64,000 bases of DNA, taken from positions 4,500,157 through 4,564,156 of the forward strand of contig NC_084687.1 in assembly GCF_028389875.1 (NCBI RefSeq), written 5' to 3'. The position numbers and the translations under genes are program-made. Shown here piece by piece: positions 24,130-34,740 of this stretch (its first letter is position 1; every line of letters starts with the position of its first letter). The stretch comes from Rhea pennata. Taxonomy: Eukaryota > Chordata > Aves > Rheiformes > Rheidae. Below the pieces are notes generated by a model. That model was not told the DNA's origin. It did no database searches and was given only the letters and a program-made list of their open reading frames with translations.

Positions 24130-25340
24130 TAGGAGCGGGGTGCCCTTGCCCGTTGCAGAGCCTTCCAGGCTGCCTCAGTGCCTGCCTGCTCAGGGCTCTT
24201 TCCTCCCAGCCTGGCAATAGGTGACAGAGAAACAGGATCGGGAAGTCCTCTTTGGCTCGTCTACAGACAGTTTTGCTGTGCTGTGGACCAGGTTTTCTAA
24301 CGCCCCCCTCCCGCGTGGCTTTTAGGCAGCGTGGCGCAGGCTTCTCTAACAGCTACTGCTGAACCGTGCAAAACGGAAAAATGCGCCGGCCCTGAGCAGA
24401 GCTGCTTTGCGAAAGAGTCCCCTCGCTGCCTCGCTAAGGCTTTGCCCTCACCGTTCTCCACGGCTGCCTGCAGGCTTGCGCGCAGCCCAGCTCAGCCGCA
24501 GCTTTGCCGCCCGCTCTGGGCCCCGGCAGCGGCGGAGGCCCGAGCTGGGGAAGCGGGACGGCATCCGCAGCCTCCCTGCTGCGTTGCCCCTTCGAGCTGA
24601 TGCGGCTGCGGTGCAGACGCGGTCCCAAGGACAGATCCTGCGGTGCTCGTGGGCAGCAGCTGAGGTTGGCACTTGCTGCTCGCTCCTCATCACCTCCGTG
24701 CCCGGAGCCGCTGGAGTGGGAGCGAAGCCATCTGGGATCTCCCTGGGGAGCTTGGCTCAGCCCCTGAAATGGGAAAAGAAACTTAGAGCAGTCAACTGGT
24801 ACAGGACCAACTCATCCAGCTTGCTGGCACAAGATATTACAGAGGGTGGAGGCTGGACAGCAGCGGCATGACCATCTCGGAGGAAGGTGGGAGCTGCCAG
24901 CCCGGGTTGGTGTCCCCAGCTTCTGTGTCTATGCACCTCAGTGGTGATGCCACAGGCCCTAGAGGCAAATAAAACCTGCCTTTCCCTCCCTACAGTGCTC
25001 CTATCCTGACCCAGTGCGGAGCTCTGCATCCATCCTCCCCCAAACTCCCTGACCTGGCTTCGACGCCTCTTTGCCCTGGGCACCCGCGGCGAGGGCTGCC
25101 TCCTTCCACCGGGCACGCAAACGCTGCTGCTTCTGCTTCAGAAAGCAAACGGATCGAGGGCCCTAACCCTCTGCTCCGGGGGCTGAGGAAGGGCTTTCCC
25201 TGTGAGGTGCCTGGGCCACCATCACTTGGCCCGGAGCTGTTTGCAGAGCACCCTGGTGCTCCCCTCGCTGCGGACCAGCCTTGCTGGGCGTCCCGGGGGG
25301 CTCGAGGCTTCCCCCGACCAGGCGAGTAGGGAACAGACAA
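24130..25340. other. GC-rich spacer without a recognisable gene
   Basis: I see no splice-consistent coding sequence, repeat array or RNA gene here. Open frames are compositional. Confidence 0.5.
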
Positions 25341-25779
25341 GCTCTTCAGCAACTTCATTATTATATATTTTTATTATATGTTTGTATTATATGTTTTATT
25401 ACAGACTTATTTTTAGGAACCATATAATGTCGGCGCAGCCCCAAGGCTGCTCTAAACTGGGGTAGGGAAAGGGGCAAGCCAAGTATTTTTCCCAGTCTTT
25501 TCCCTGCCGCAAACTGAGGCTCCCAGGGTCACACCTGGATCCCTGCTCTGCTGTGAATCCCACCTGCCTTTAGCACTAACAAGCCACCAGGTGTTTGAGC
25601 TAACGGGGGCCGGGGGAGGCAGATTTGCAGGGCTGCCAAGCACCTGGCAGCTGCTGCCAGGAGGCATATTCCAGAAATACAGAGGGTCTAGCAGGTAAGG
25701 GGAGAAATAAATAAATTTGGCTGCTGTCTTGTACCATCTATGAGAGATTCTTTCATGCAAAAAGAGCAGGGAGGTGTAG

Positions 25780-26340
25780 AGTGGTGAATAAAAAAGTAAT
25801 GGGGGGGAAACTAGTTTTTCTTTTGCTGGTGTCCCTAAGTATAAAGGAAAAAAAAGAAACTGTCCCTTTGTCTCCTCACTTGCCCTCTACAGATGCACGT
25901 GCAAAATCTAATTAAAATTTAGCAGAAGAATTAAAAAAAATGACATGGGGTTTTTAGCTTTAAAAAAAAAGAGAAAGACAGAAGATTCTTAACAAAAGCC
26001 ATAATATTAAACGGGGCTGATTCGTCAGCTGCTACCTGATAATATAGAGTTGAGAGAGCTTTATTAATGTTGGAAGCCTTGGCTCTTTGTTAATTACGGG
26101 CTTTGCTAATGATTTGGAATGTTGGCTGGTTCTGGGGGATGTTGATGAATAGAGACCTCGCCAAGATTTATTCCTAATTATCTCATTTGTCTCCCTCCAT
26201 TACTTTTTATGGCTGAAATTTATGGTGCTATTACCAGGGACCTCGCCACAGCTCTGAGATGATTTGGGAGAAGAGAGATGTTTAATAATAATAACAATAA
26301 TAATAATAATAAAAAGGCAGATTAATAGGAAACCGATTAC
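25780..26340. promoter_or_regulatory. AT-rich candidate enhancer block 1
   Basis: About 560 bases of AT-rich, non-repetitive DNA sit in a GC-rich setting. They hold CTAATTA, TTAATTAC, TAATGATT, CTAATTATC and similar homeodomain-type cores, ending in an AAT microsatellite at 26284. Base composition and motif density resemble vertebrate conserved non-coding elements. A smaller AT-rich patch lies at 25,353-25,430. Confidence 0.4.
26284..26315 (+). repeat. AAT microsatellite
   Basis: An imperfect (AAT)n run of about 32 bases at the right edge of an AT-rich block. Confidence 0.9.
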
Positions 26341-26449
26341 GTGGCTGTGGACAGCAGGGGCCTTTTTCTCGGTGACCCCCTGGGTGCTGCTCCCGGAGCC
26401 ACGTGGCCCCTTTCATGGTCCCCGGCGGGAGCGATGTCCTTGCTGAACT

Positions 26450-26469
26450 GGAAATTCCTTGGAAATTCC
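26450..26469. promoter_or_regulatory. Two tandem kappaB-like sites
   Basis: GGAAATTCC occurs at 26450-26458 and again at 26461-26469, a spacing of 11 bases, or one helical turn. The sequence is a palindromic Rel-type site. Functional use is inference. Confidence 0.3.
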
Positions 26470-26814
26470 TCCTGGCACCTGTAAGAGTCCCTGCTGCGTC
26501 CCCAGGGCAAACTCGTTTTGGAGGAGACTGTAGAAACGCAACAGGATTTTCACGTGCCTCTTCCCAGCGTCCCGCGATGAGCAGAGCCGGACCCCAAAAC
26601 GGGCTGATTTCTGGCAGAGACAAGGTTGAGATGGGCGACCTAGAGGGACGGTGCTGCTCCAAAGGGACTTTTTAACATGTCCCCGAGCGCCGGGAGCGGT
26701 GGTGGCAGTGACAAGGGCGAGTGCCACCCACCAGCCCGGCCGGGCCGGGGGCCACCAGGGCAGCGGGAGCCGCGCGGCAGGGCAAGGGCACGGTGCAAGC
26801 AGTACCCAGCACCC

Positions 26815-27230
26815 CTTAATTATCATGCAAAGCAATTATTTTCCCCAGCTGCACTGGGGACTAATTCTCTCCCAAAGTCTCCCAGTAAACATTTTTCCCA
26901 GTGCTGTTGAATTTGCCGCACAAAGGCGAGCCGGGGCTGCAGCTTATCTCGGCAGAGTATTATTCCCCTATCTTGCAGCATGTAAATCTACTCTCATCCC
27001 GATAAGAGGCCTTGCACAAAAGATCAAAGGAAGCAAGACTCTTGCAGAGAGGAGGGTTTTCTTCTCCACCCTCCTTTTTTTTTCCCCTGCCCCCGGTATT
27101 ATTATAAATTTGTGGATGCTAAAGAAGCTGCATTCCCTCCTAGTAACCCAGATTAAAATAATTACCCACAGCTGATTTCATTAGGAAAAGGAAAAAGTAT
27201 TAGTGGTGCCATCCAGGGCACCCCTAAATA
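26815..27230. promoter_or_regulatory. AT-rich candidate enhancer block 2
   Basis: An AT-rich block with TTAATTATC, CTAATTC, GATAAG and AAAATAATTACC motifs, and no open reading frame or repeat to explain it. It looks like a non-coding regulatory element. Confidence 0.35.
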
Positions 27231-27803
27231 ACCGTCTCGGCGCAGGGGGATGCGGCTGCCCGGCAGAGAGCCTCGCGCTGCCCCCATCCCTGCCGTGGAG
27301 CCACGCGGCCCCGTAAATTGCTCGGTGCCGCTGGATTTATTCTCTGCAAAATGCTCCTGCTTCCGCCCCAAGGCTCCTCGATTCACCCTGCTCCCGCAGG
27401 GAGAGACAGACCCTGGTCAGCAACAGCCAAAGAGCAGCTCCAGCGCTCCGCCGCCACCATATATCCAGAATTTGGGAGCAGGGAGGTGGGAAAATTTCCC
27501 ATCTAGAAATTTTGCCCGTGCAACGTTTTCTGTATTTGATGCAGGATTTCTGGCAGGCGTCCCCGTGGCATGTGCACCGACGGGTCGCTTCAACCCCGGG
27601 AAGCTCCGGGCATCCCGTGCACACGAGGAAGCTGCTCCCACCGTTCCCGGCCCGCTCGCTTCTCTGCCGGCATCGCTGCCCACCCCCCAGCAGAAACAGG
27701 GGTATTGCTGCAGTGACGGTGACTGTGCAAAGCTGGCACGGGTTGAACGGTTTCCAGTGCAATGGGGAAAATCTTGCAACTGTTGAACAAAACGTATCAT
27801 TGC

Positions 27804-27825
27804 TTTTTTTTTTTTTTTTTTTTTT
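27804..27825 (+). repeat. Poly-T tract followed by AATAAA
   Basis: A 22-base T run is followed by AATAAAGC. There is no coding region close upstream on the plus strand, so I do not call it a gene end. Confidence 0.7.
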
Positions 27826-28049
27826 AATAAAGCATTTTTCATCCATGCTTGGAAACGGGAAGGGGCTGTAAAACTCTTCCTGCTTTTTTATAGTCAAAAT
27901 TACCAGCGTAAAGTGCTTCATTTGGGGTTAAACGAAGCCTTCTGGTAGCCCCACAGCACTCTTCTCCCCAGCCCGGGTTTTGTCCTCTCCCTCCCCACTG
28001 CAGTTTTGGCCGCTGAACCAAAAATTCATTATTCGGAGGGAAACCCAAG

Positions 28050-28400
28050 CCGCCCGGCGCGGCCCCGGGGACGCGGTTACGAGCAGTCGCGAGAGGCTCT
28101 CAAAGAGGCCTTGTCCTGCCCGGCGGGCAGCTCTGCGCAGCGCCGGGCGCGGGGAGGGTCGGGCAGCGGTTCGCACCGGCGGCCAGGCGGCCGCGGGGTG
28201 CAGGCGCCTCGGAGGAGCCACGCCGGGCCGGGCCGGGCCGAGCCGGGCCGGGGGGCCGCGCTCGCCCGCTGGCGCTGTCGAGCCCCTCCGCGTCCCCGGC
28301 GCTGCGGAGGGCCCCCGACGCCCGCTCGCTCGCTTGCTCTCTGCACCCAAACGAAAGTCGGGCTGCCTGGAAACTAATCAAGCTATTTTCTCCTCCGGGT
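28050..28400. other. CpG-island-like segment
   Basis: Dense CpG with GGGCC repeats (about 28,225-28,255). No gene is seen on either strand. Confidence 0.45.
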
Positions 28401-28734
28401 CGGGAGGAAGACAGAGAGCGGCTGCCTGGTTATTTCTGTTCAGAAACACCGGGGTGGCGGCGGCAGATCGGGAGATGCAGATGGATCACGGGGAGCTCGG
28501 CGCACCCGGCCCAGTGCGAGCCGGGGGGGGGGGGACACCCATGCTCCCAGCACCCCACGGCTCCCTCGGACCCTCGAATATCCCGGGGGACCGACAGGAC
28601 ATTTGGACCTATTTTCTCCCCCACCCCGGGGGGAGAGGGGCTCGGCGCCCGTCACGGTGATGGCGGTCCGTGCCGGCTGCGGAGCGAGCTCCCCGGCGCG
28701 GCAGCGAGAGCATCCCCATCCCGTCAACACAGAT

Positions 28735-28930
28735 GGCAAAATCTAAATGTTATGATAAGGTATTTCTCCCAAATTTCCATCTTAATAGAATTACGAGCCT
28801 GTAATTACCCTACAAGCCTGAAAACCTGCCGGAATCCCAATTAGGAATCTGAGGACATAATTGGCCCCTAATTAAAAAGATTTGTCAAATGCGAACAAGT
28901 TTCTCACCTCTTCATTTTTTTTTTTCCTTC
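28735..28930. promoter_or_regulatory. AT-rich candidate enhancer block 3
   Basis: About 200 AT-rich bases with TGTAATTACC, CAATTAGG, ACATAATTGG and CTAATTAAAAAG, flanked on both sides by CpG-rich DNA. Confidence 0.4.
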
Positions 28931-29088
28931 TTCCCCCTGGTGAAAATATGGATATTTGCTTTCCTCCCCTTCCCTCGCAAACAGGGGCCGCCCCGCGGTC
29001 CCGTGCCACGCTCCTCCGGGCTCTCATGAAAGACGAGCTCCGCAGCAGGTGTTAAACCATTTTTTATATTTCCTGGAAAACTGCGCTA

Positions 29089-29091
<3 letters not shown>

Positions 29092-29131
<40 letters not shown>
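29092..29131 (+). repeat. Uninterrupted A40 tract
   Basis: Forty consecutive A residues, followed by GGAAAGAAAAG. No retroposed body or target-site duplication is evident next to it. Confidence 0.95.
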
Positions 29132-29133
<2 letters not shown>

Positions 29134-29619
29134 AAAGAAAAGAGGGAGCCGCGCAAAGCTGCAGCCTTGGGGTTTTGCCTTTCCTCCCGCCACGAGGATG
29201 GGCGCCGCGGCACAGGGGCAGCGCGGCGAGGGTGGAAAAGCTGCCACCGAAGCGGCGTTTTGAGCAGGGAGACCTGGCAGCGGCGAGACGGGAGCATCCT
29301 CCAGCCCGCTGCAGCCCGCCGGCCAAGCGCACGTGGACCCCGCCGCCCCGTCCTCGATGCGCGCGGGACCCCGCCGGCTGCGGATCGCCGCGGCCGGCCC
29401 GTTCGCCGCGGGCACGGCGAAGCCCGAGAGGGTGAAATCGTCTGCTGAGGGCGAAGCCGAAGCTCCCACGGCGTCCCGAGCGCGGCCGCTCTCCCAGAGC
29501 CGGGACGCACCCGCCGCCGCCGCCGCCGCCGCCCTCCTCGCCCCCGCGAGCGGCTCTTTAGTTAAAAGCGACAACACGAGGGGAGGGATGGAAGAAGGGA
29601 GGGAGAAATAGGGGGAAGC

Positions 29620-29785
29620 CTGGTTTTCCTAATTAACAATTAGCACAGAGTGTGCTGCTAATTATGTGGTTCCATGTAATTAAGAAGCTAATTAGTGCGG
29701 TGTCAATTAAGATTTAATTAGTACCCTTGTCAAAAATACTTGAAAGCGCAGTTTATATGCAAGTGCTTCAATATTTCAATGGTCA
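29620..29785. promoter_or_regulatory. AT-rich block 4, dense TAATT homeodomain cores
   Basis: In about 110 bases there are at least six TAATTA/CAATTA-type cores (CTAATTAAC, GCTAATTATG, GTAATTAAG, GCTAATTAG, TCAATTAAG, TTAATTAG). They are spaced roughly 10-30 bases apart, next to an octamer-like ATGCAAG. This is the densest such cluster in the window. Confidence 0.45.
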
Positions 29786-29978
29786 CGATCTCCCCGGCGC
29801 GGGGAAGCCTCCCGCTTGCCAGCTCTCGTCTGCGCCCGCCGCCGTTTATCGATACCGTCCTCGAAACCGCGGCCGGCGCTTCGGCGCGTGCTGCAGGAGC
29901 CGGCCCTGATGACGGGGCAAAGCTTCGTGCGCTGCCGGGGCTCCGACGCCTCGGCAGAGGGTGCGAGAACTTCTGTAG

Positions 29979-30310
29979 GTCCATTGGGTGCCCTGCACGT
30001 GGGCATGGGTGGGAGGAGGCCTCCAGACCCTCCTGCCCGACAGGAGCTAGCTGGGACAGGAAGGGGTCCAATGGGTACCTCGTACTGGGGCTTCCAGACC
30101 CTCCTACCCAACAGGAGCTAGCTGGGACAGGAAGGGGTCCGTTGGGTGCCCTGCCCCTGGGCATGGGTGGGAGGAGGCCTCCAGACCCTCCTGCCCAACA
30201 GGAGCTAGCTGGGACAGGAAGGGGTCCATTGGGTGCCCTGCACGTGGGGATGGGTGGGAGGAGGCCTCCAGACCCTCCTGCCCAACAGGAGCTAGCGGGA
30301 CAGGAAGCGT
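29979..30310 (+). repeat. 87-bp minisatellite, four copies
   Basis: Four copies start at 29979, 30066, 30137 and 30224. The second is 71 bases because of a 16-base deletion. Each carries GGGTGGGAGGAGGCC and ACAGGAGCTAGC. The repeat opens proline-rich frames on both strands, which are not genes. Confidence 0.9.
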
Positions 30311-31959
30311 TCCCAAAAAGCCCCCTGGAGCGAAAGGCTGGCAAGGACCGGAGATTGAGATGGGAACATCCCTGGAAAAGGGGTAATTTCCACCCCTAAC
30401 TCCCGTTTCGGCAGCATTGACTGCAGTGGCCAGCCAGGCTCACGCTCGCCCAGAGATTTCTCACGGCAGGAAGGGCGTGGGTTGACCCCGAGGGAGGGAA
30501 GGAAGAAATACGTCCGTGGCTCTCAAGGTTTCAGGAGACACATAAACAAAAACCCACCTACACAAACAAACCGGGGAAACGCTCCGCAGTTTGTAAATCA
30601 TGCTCTGCAAGCTGCCCGAGGGCTCGGGAGCCCACAAACGCCAGGAAAAGAGCCAGCCACTTGCTCTTTCTCAAACGGCACCATCTCGAAGGCGCGGGGC
30701 TCCTCGCGCGTGTCACAACAGCGGGCTGCTGCGGCACGGAGGGAAAACGGCTTTGCAGCCTCACAAAGAGCTGATACCAAGCCCTCGGGAGCCGTTCCTC
30801 ACCCGCCACCTTTGCACGGCTCCGGTCGTTGCGTTCTCGTCCTGCTGGGCAGCAAATCCCCAGCCGTGCTGTAAGCTGCTTTCCCGCGTGGAAACGTGCC
30901 CGCGTGGACACTCAGATGCACCACGGCACTTGCAAATTCCTCCACAGTGGTGCACGTCCCCAGCACCAACGCTTCCAGCAGCGCGGGCAGCAAATTAAAA
31001 CCCAGCAGCTGCAGGAAGCTGCTTGTCATGGGTTTGGGCCTGTTTGGGTGTTACCAGATAATTTTATGCACTGTGGCAACACGGATTTGGTTCGGTCGTG
31101 GAGTGAGACGCTGCACCAAGCTGTCCCGAAGAGCCTGCACCACCCGTAAAGAGCTCAACCCAACAGCCCCGTCAGATGTAGTAACTTTTGCATGCCGTCT
31201 GACCCCTTGCTGAACTGATATTGCCAAGAACCGAAGTGCTTGACCACAGCCTGGAAGGTTTGGTGGTCTCAGGGAGGTTTGAACATAAGGTGGCCCCAAA
31301 ACAAGCTCCTTGGGCAGACTACAGCCTTCAGGAAACTAATCTGTGTGCTTTGAAATGAAGGCCAGTTCCTTGGGCGCCGAAGTCGAGCGAAATGCCCAGG
31401 AGCCCCCGCATCCCTTGGGACATAGCTCTAATTCCCAAACGCACGTGAAGCCTCATTGCACCAGGGAGCCCTGCTCCTGCCCTGGTGACAACAGTCTTCT
31501 TCATACCCCCGAGAGCCCTGGGGGGATCTTTTGCCTCTTGGTGGGAAGTTTTCATTTGTACATTGAATAGCGCCCAGCCTCCGGGCTGGAAAGCGGGGCT
31601 CTGGCCCGGCTGGTCTCGGCCGTCCTGCGCGGCGCAGCACCGTGACTCCGGCTCTGACGAGGCAGACAGGGACCCACGGGTTTGATGACCTTGTTTTAAA
31701 AGGGGGGGAAAAGAAAAAAAAAAAAAAAAAAAAGAGCAGGCCACTCTCAGCACAGCCAGGAAGCACTTTGGTGCAGGGAGTCGCATCCAAACCCGGCTCC
31801 CGCCTGGAGCTGAACCTGGCAAAGCTGCCACTCTGGAGAGAGGCAGGGACACGTCCCGGGAGCACCACGCGAAGCCCGGGAGGCTCTGGGATTTTTTTTT
31901 CCCTCCCCTTCCCTTCTCCCTCCCCCTGCCTTGTACGCGACTGAGCCGCCTGCTCTCCC

Positions 31960-32190
31960 ACAACGGCTGCCAAAATACAGCGAGACAGGGTATAATTACA
32001 GACACTTACTGCGGCCATTACACCACCAGCACGGTCTGCGCAAAGTGACACACGACCCGTCAACTCCTTATTCACGCCATTAAGGGGACTCATTAGCATC
32101 TTCGCTCAGAAGCAAAATTACCCTCACTGCTCATTTCAAGATGTCATAAATTTTAATTCAGGACCCAAAGATAGCACAATGGGAGCGAGC
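31960..32190. promoter_or_regulatory. AT-rich candidate enhancer block 5
   Basis: Contains GTATAATTACAG, CCATTAC, CCATTAAGG, CTCATTAGC and AATTTTAATTC. It is non-repetitive, between GC-rich flanks, with no coding potential. Confidence 0.35.
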
Positions 32191-33425
32191 TGGCTCTCTC
32201 CGGCGGAGCCGCTCGTGGGCGGCGGAGGTGGAGGTGGTGGGAGGGAGGTGCTGGGGCTGGAGCGGGGAGGAAAGAGAAAGGAACGGGCTTGGATGGAAGA
32301 TGGGGGGGGTTAAGGAACAGAGATGGGGAAGGGGGGGGGAACTGAGGAAAAGGCATGGCCAAGGGCCTGGCAAGTGCCATGGCCCATTGGAGATGAGGGA
32401 GAAGGACTGAAGCTGCTAAGTGCAAACTCTTCCCCAGGAGGGGTGGGAGGCGGGCGGCTGGGAGGGTCTGCCCAGGCCCTGCTAGCGTCCCTGCAGCTTG
32501 CCAGGAGCAAACTCCTGCCGCGGGCCCCCTTGGCGCTGGAGCTTTTAATGACACCAGCATCCTCCAGTCCCCAGTGGGACCCTCGGCCCAGAGCCGCCCC
32601 GGTGCCCCCGCAAAGGGTTCGAGCCACAGGGGCAAAAGCAGCAACCCCAGCTCTGCCCCGAGGGCAGCGAAGGCAAGGCAGGAGCCCAGCAAGGCAGGCA
32701 GGAGCTGGGGCCACACAGCAGCAGCTCCTCCAAAAAAGCGGCTGGGCAAACCCTTGCAGTCCCCCCCTGCCTGCTAACACCCGCTGCTCGTCCCGCCCAG
32801 ACGCCGGCACACGGCCCTTCGGCTCTGACCGGCGCGTCTCCGGCGGGAAGAGCCGTGCAAGCACCGGGGGGCTGGGGAGACGCACGAAGGAGCAGAGCAG
32901 CCCCGGCACCCCAGGGCTGAGCCGGTCCCACGTTTGGGGTCACCAGCTTCAGCCCAGCTTTGTAACTCGTCCTGTCTGAATCCCCTTCCCCACGAGGCTG
33001 CCCTGAAGCACCAGCATCTCCCCTGGGACCGGGCCAGGTTTTACTGGAGCTCTCACCTCTCGACCACGCAGCAGAGGGACATCAGTGCATCAGCCCCCCC
33101 CCCGGCGAAGGGGTGCAAAGAAGAGGACGGGACAGACGGAAGCAGGCACATGGGTTACTGCTGCCGAAGAGAGCAAATTCCCTGCGCGACAGCGCTCCTC
33201 CGGCGACGGACACAAACCGTCTTAACCAACCCTGCCGGCCCCTCTCCGTAGCTCAGCGCCCGCCGCGGGGCGGCGGCGGGCAGGATGGGAGCGTTTCCTG
33301 CCTCTGCTAAATACCAGCGTCCACTTAGCCCGCCCCGGAGCTCGTCCCAGTCTCCCGGTCCTCCAGCTCCGCACACGGAGCGGCAGGACGCGCCAGCGGG
33401 AGCGTGCTGGAGCCCACCAACTCAA

Positions 33426-33455
33426 AGCCGCTTTTATTCTAGAGTAAAAGCGGCT
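33426..33455. repeat. 30-bp near-perfect palindrome
   Basis: The left arm AGCCGCTTTTA (33426-33436) and right arm TAAAAGCGGCT (33445-33455) are perfect reverse complements. The eight-base centre holds TCTAGA. Over all 30 bases only one symmetric pair fails to match. Confidence 0.9.
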
Positions 33456-33649
33456 GTTGGAAGGGGACTTGCGCAGGGAACACGGGATCGCAGAGCAGCG
33501 TCTGCGAGTTTCTGGTGCCTGGCCCGTGCCGAGAGATGAGATACGCACGCGCCGAGGGGCGGCCGTGCTCGCCCCATCCTGCCTGCAGCACCCGTGACGG
33601 CTAAGACCCGACACACCTTCCCGCTCGCCTCGGGTGCTGCCGGGGCACA

Positions 33650-33930
33650 GCGCAATTACAAACCTCTTAAACTTTACCAGCTACCAGGAGCTGTGATTAA
33701 TGAGTCCGAGCATCCACATCCTTAAAAAACAGAGAGAAGGGAAAGAATTAAGGGGGAAAGAGAGAAAAAAAAAACCCACACAGCTCCAATTACAGGCAGC
33801 TGAGGGAATCTGGCCCACTCCTGCGCTATAAGAACACAGATCCAGAAAGGTTATGTTAATTTTTAATGTACAAGACTGTAATTAATTTCTGGGGCTGGCT
33901 GGATTAGCCAGGAGTGTAAATTCCAGCCTT
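33650..33930. promoter_or_regulatory. AT-rich candidate enhancer block 6
   Basis: AT-rich DNA with GTGATTAATG, CCAATTAC, GTTAATTTTTAATG and TGTAATTAAT cores. No repeat family or open frame explains it. Confidence 0.35.
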
Positions 33931-34157
33931 GGCTGCGGCTGCAGATAAACCAGGAGCGCCGCGGGCCCGCGCCCGGCCCCGGGGACACGGGGCAGCACCC
34001 GCTCCCATCCCAGGGCCGGTCCGGCCCGGAGGAGAGCTGCGGGGAGCACTTCGGGGACAAGCAGGGTGTTTTGGCATCCCAGCTGGGGAAACTGAGGCAC
34101 GGAGTCCAGCATTCGGGATGCGATATAGATAAAGCCTCCAAACTAATTTCTTGTATT

Positions 34158-34159
34158 TT

Positions 34160-34191
<32 letters not shown>

Positions 34192-34204
34192 TTTTTTTTT
34201 TTTT
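34158..34204 (+). repeat. CTTT microsatellite and T run
   Basis: (CTTT)n from about 34161 to 34190, continuing as a T run to 34204. Confidence 0.95.
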
Positions 34205-34429
34205 AAGAAAATTACCAAATAATCCCTCCAACGGCTTTTGGCAAGACTGTAATGAAAAGGTCTGGACCCAGCAGGCGGGGATCATGTGGCCTGGAAATAC
34301 AGTAAGTTTAAGGGAAAGAAAAGGCTCCATTATTCTCACATTAAACTCTCCCCGGCGCTCCCCCCCCCCCCCCGCCTTCCCCTCTGTCAGTCTTTCGTGC
34401 GCTCGCTGACTTCCCCCAGCCTCTCCGAA

Positions 34430-34740
34430 GACAGATCGTTCCCTTAATCACTCTGGAAAAGAACCCCAAGCCGATATAATATTATAATTAATTAATTCAC
34501 TAAAAAGGTATTAAATTTCTTTTCCCCCCTGTGGATATTATCTGAATTCATTGACCTTTAGAAAAATCACCCTCTAATTGTAACCAGGTTCAAGTGCATT
34601 TCCAGCCTGTCCTTTTTACATTAATAATATCTTCCAGGACTCCACTATGCTGCTTAAATATTGTATAAATTTCACTGCCCCCTCAGAAAAAAGGAGCGGG
34701 AGAAAGGCACGAAATGAAAACTATGAGTTGATTAAAGCAG
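34430..34740. promoter_or_regulatory. AT-rich candidate enhancer block 7
   Basis: Includes CGATATAATATTATAATTAA TTAA-type sequence, TCTAATTGTAACC, ATTAATAATATC and GATTAAAG. It borders a C run (34,360) and a CpG-rich segment from 34,740. Confidence 0.35.

Noticed and set aside
29050-29135. A40 tract as the tail of a recent retrocopy
   Set aside because: No gene-like or LINE/SINE-like sequence lies on the expected side, and no target-site duplication is visible.
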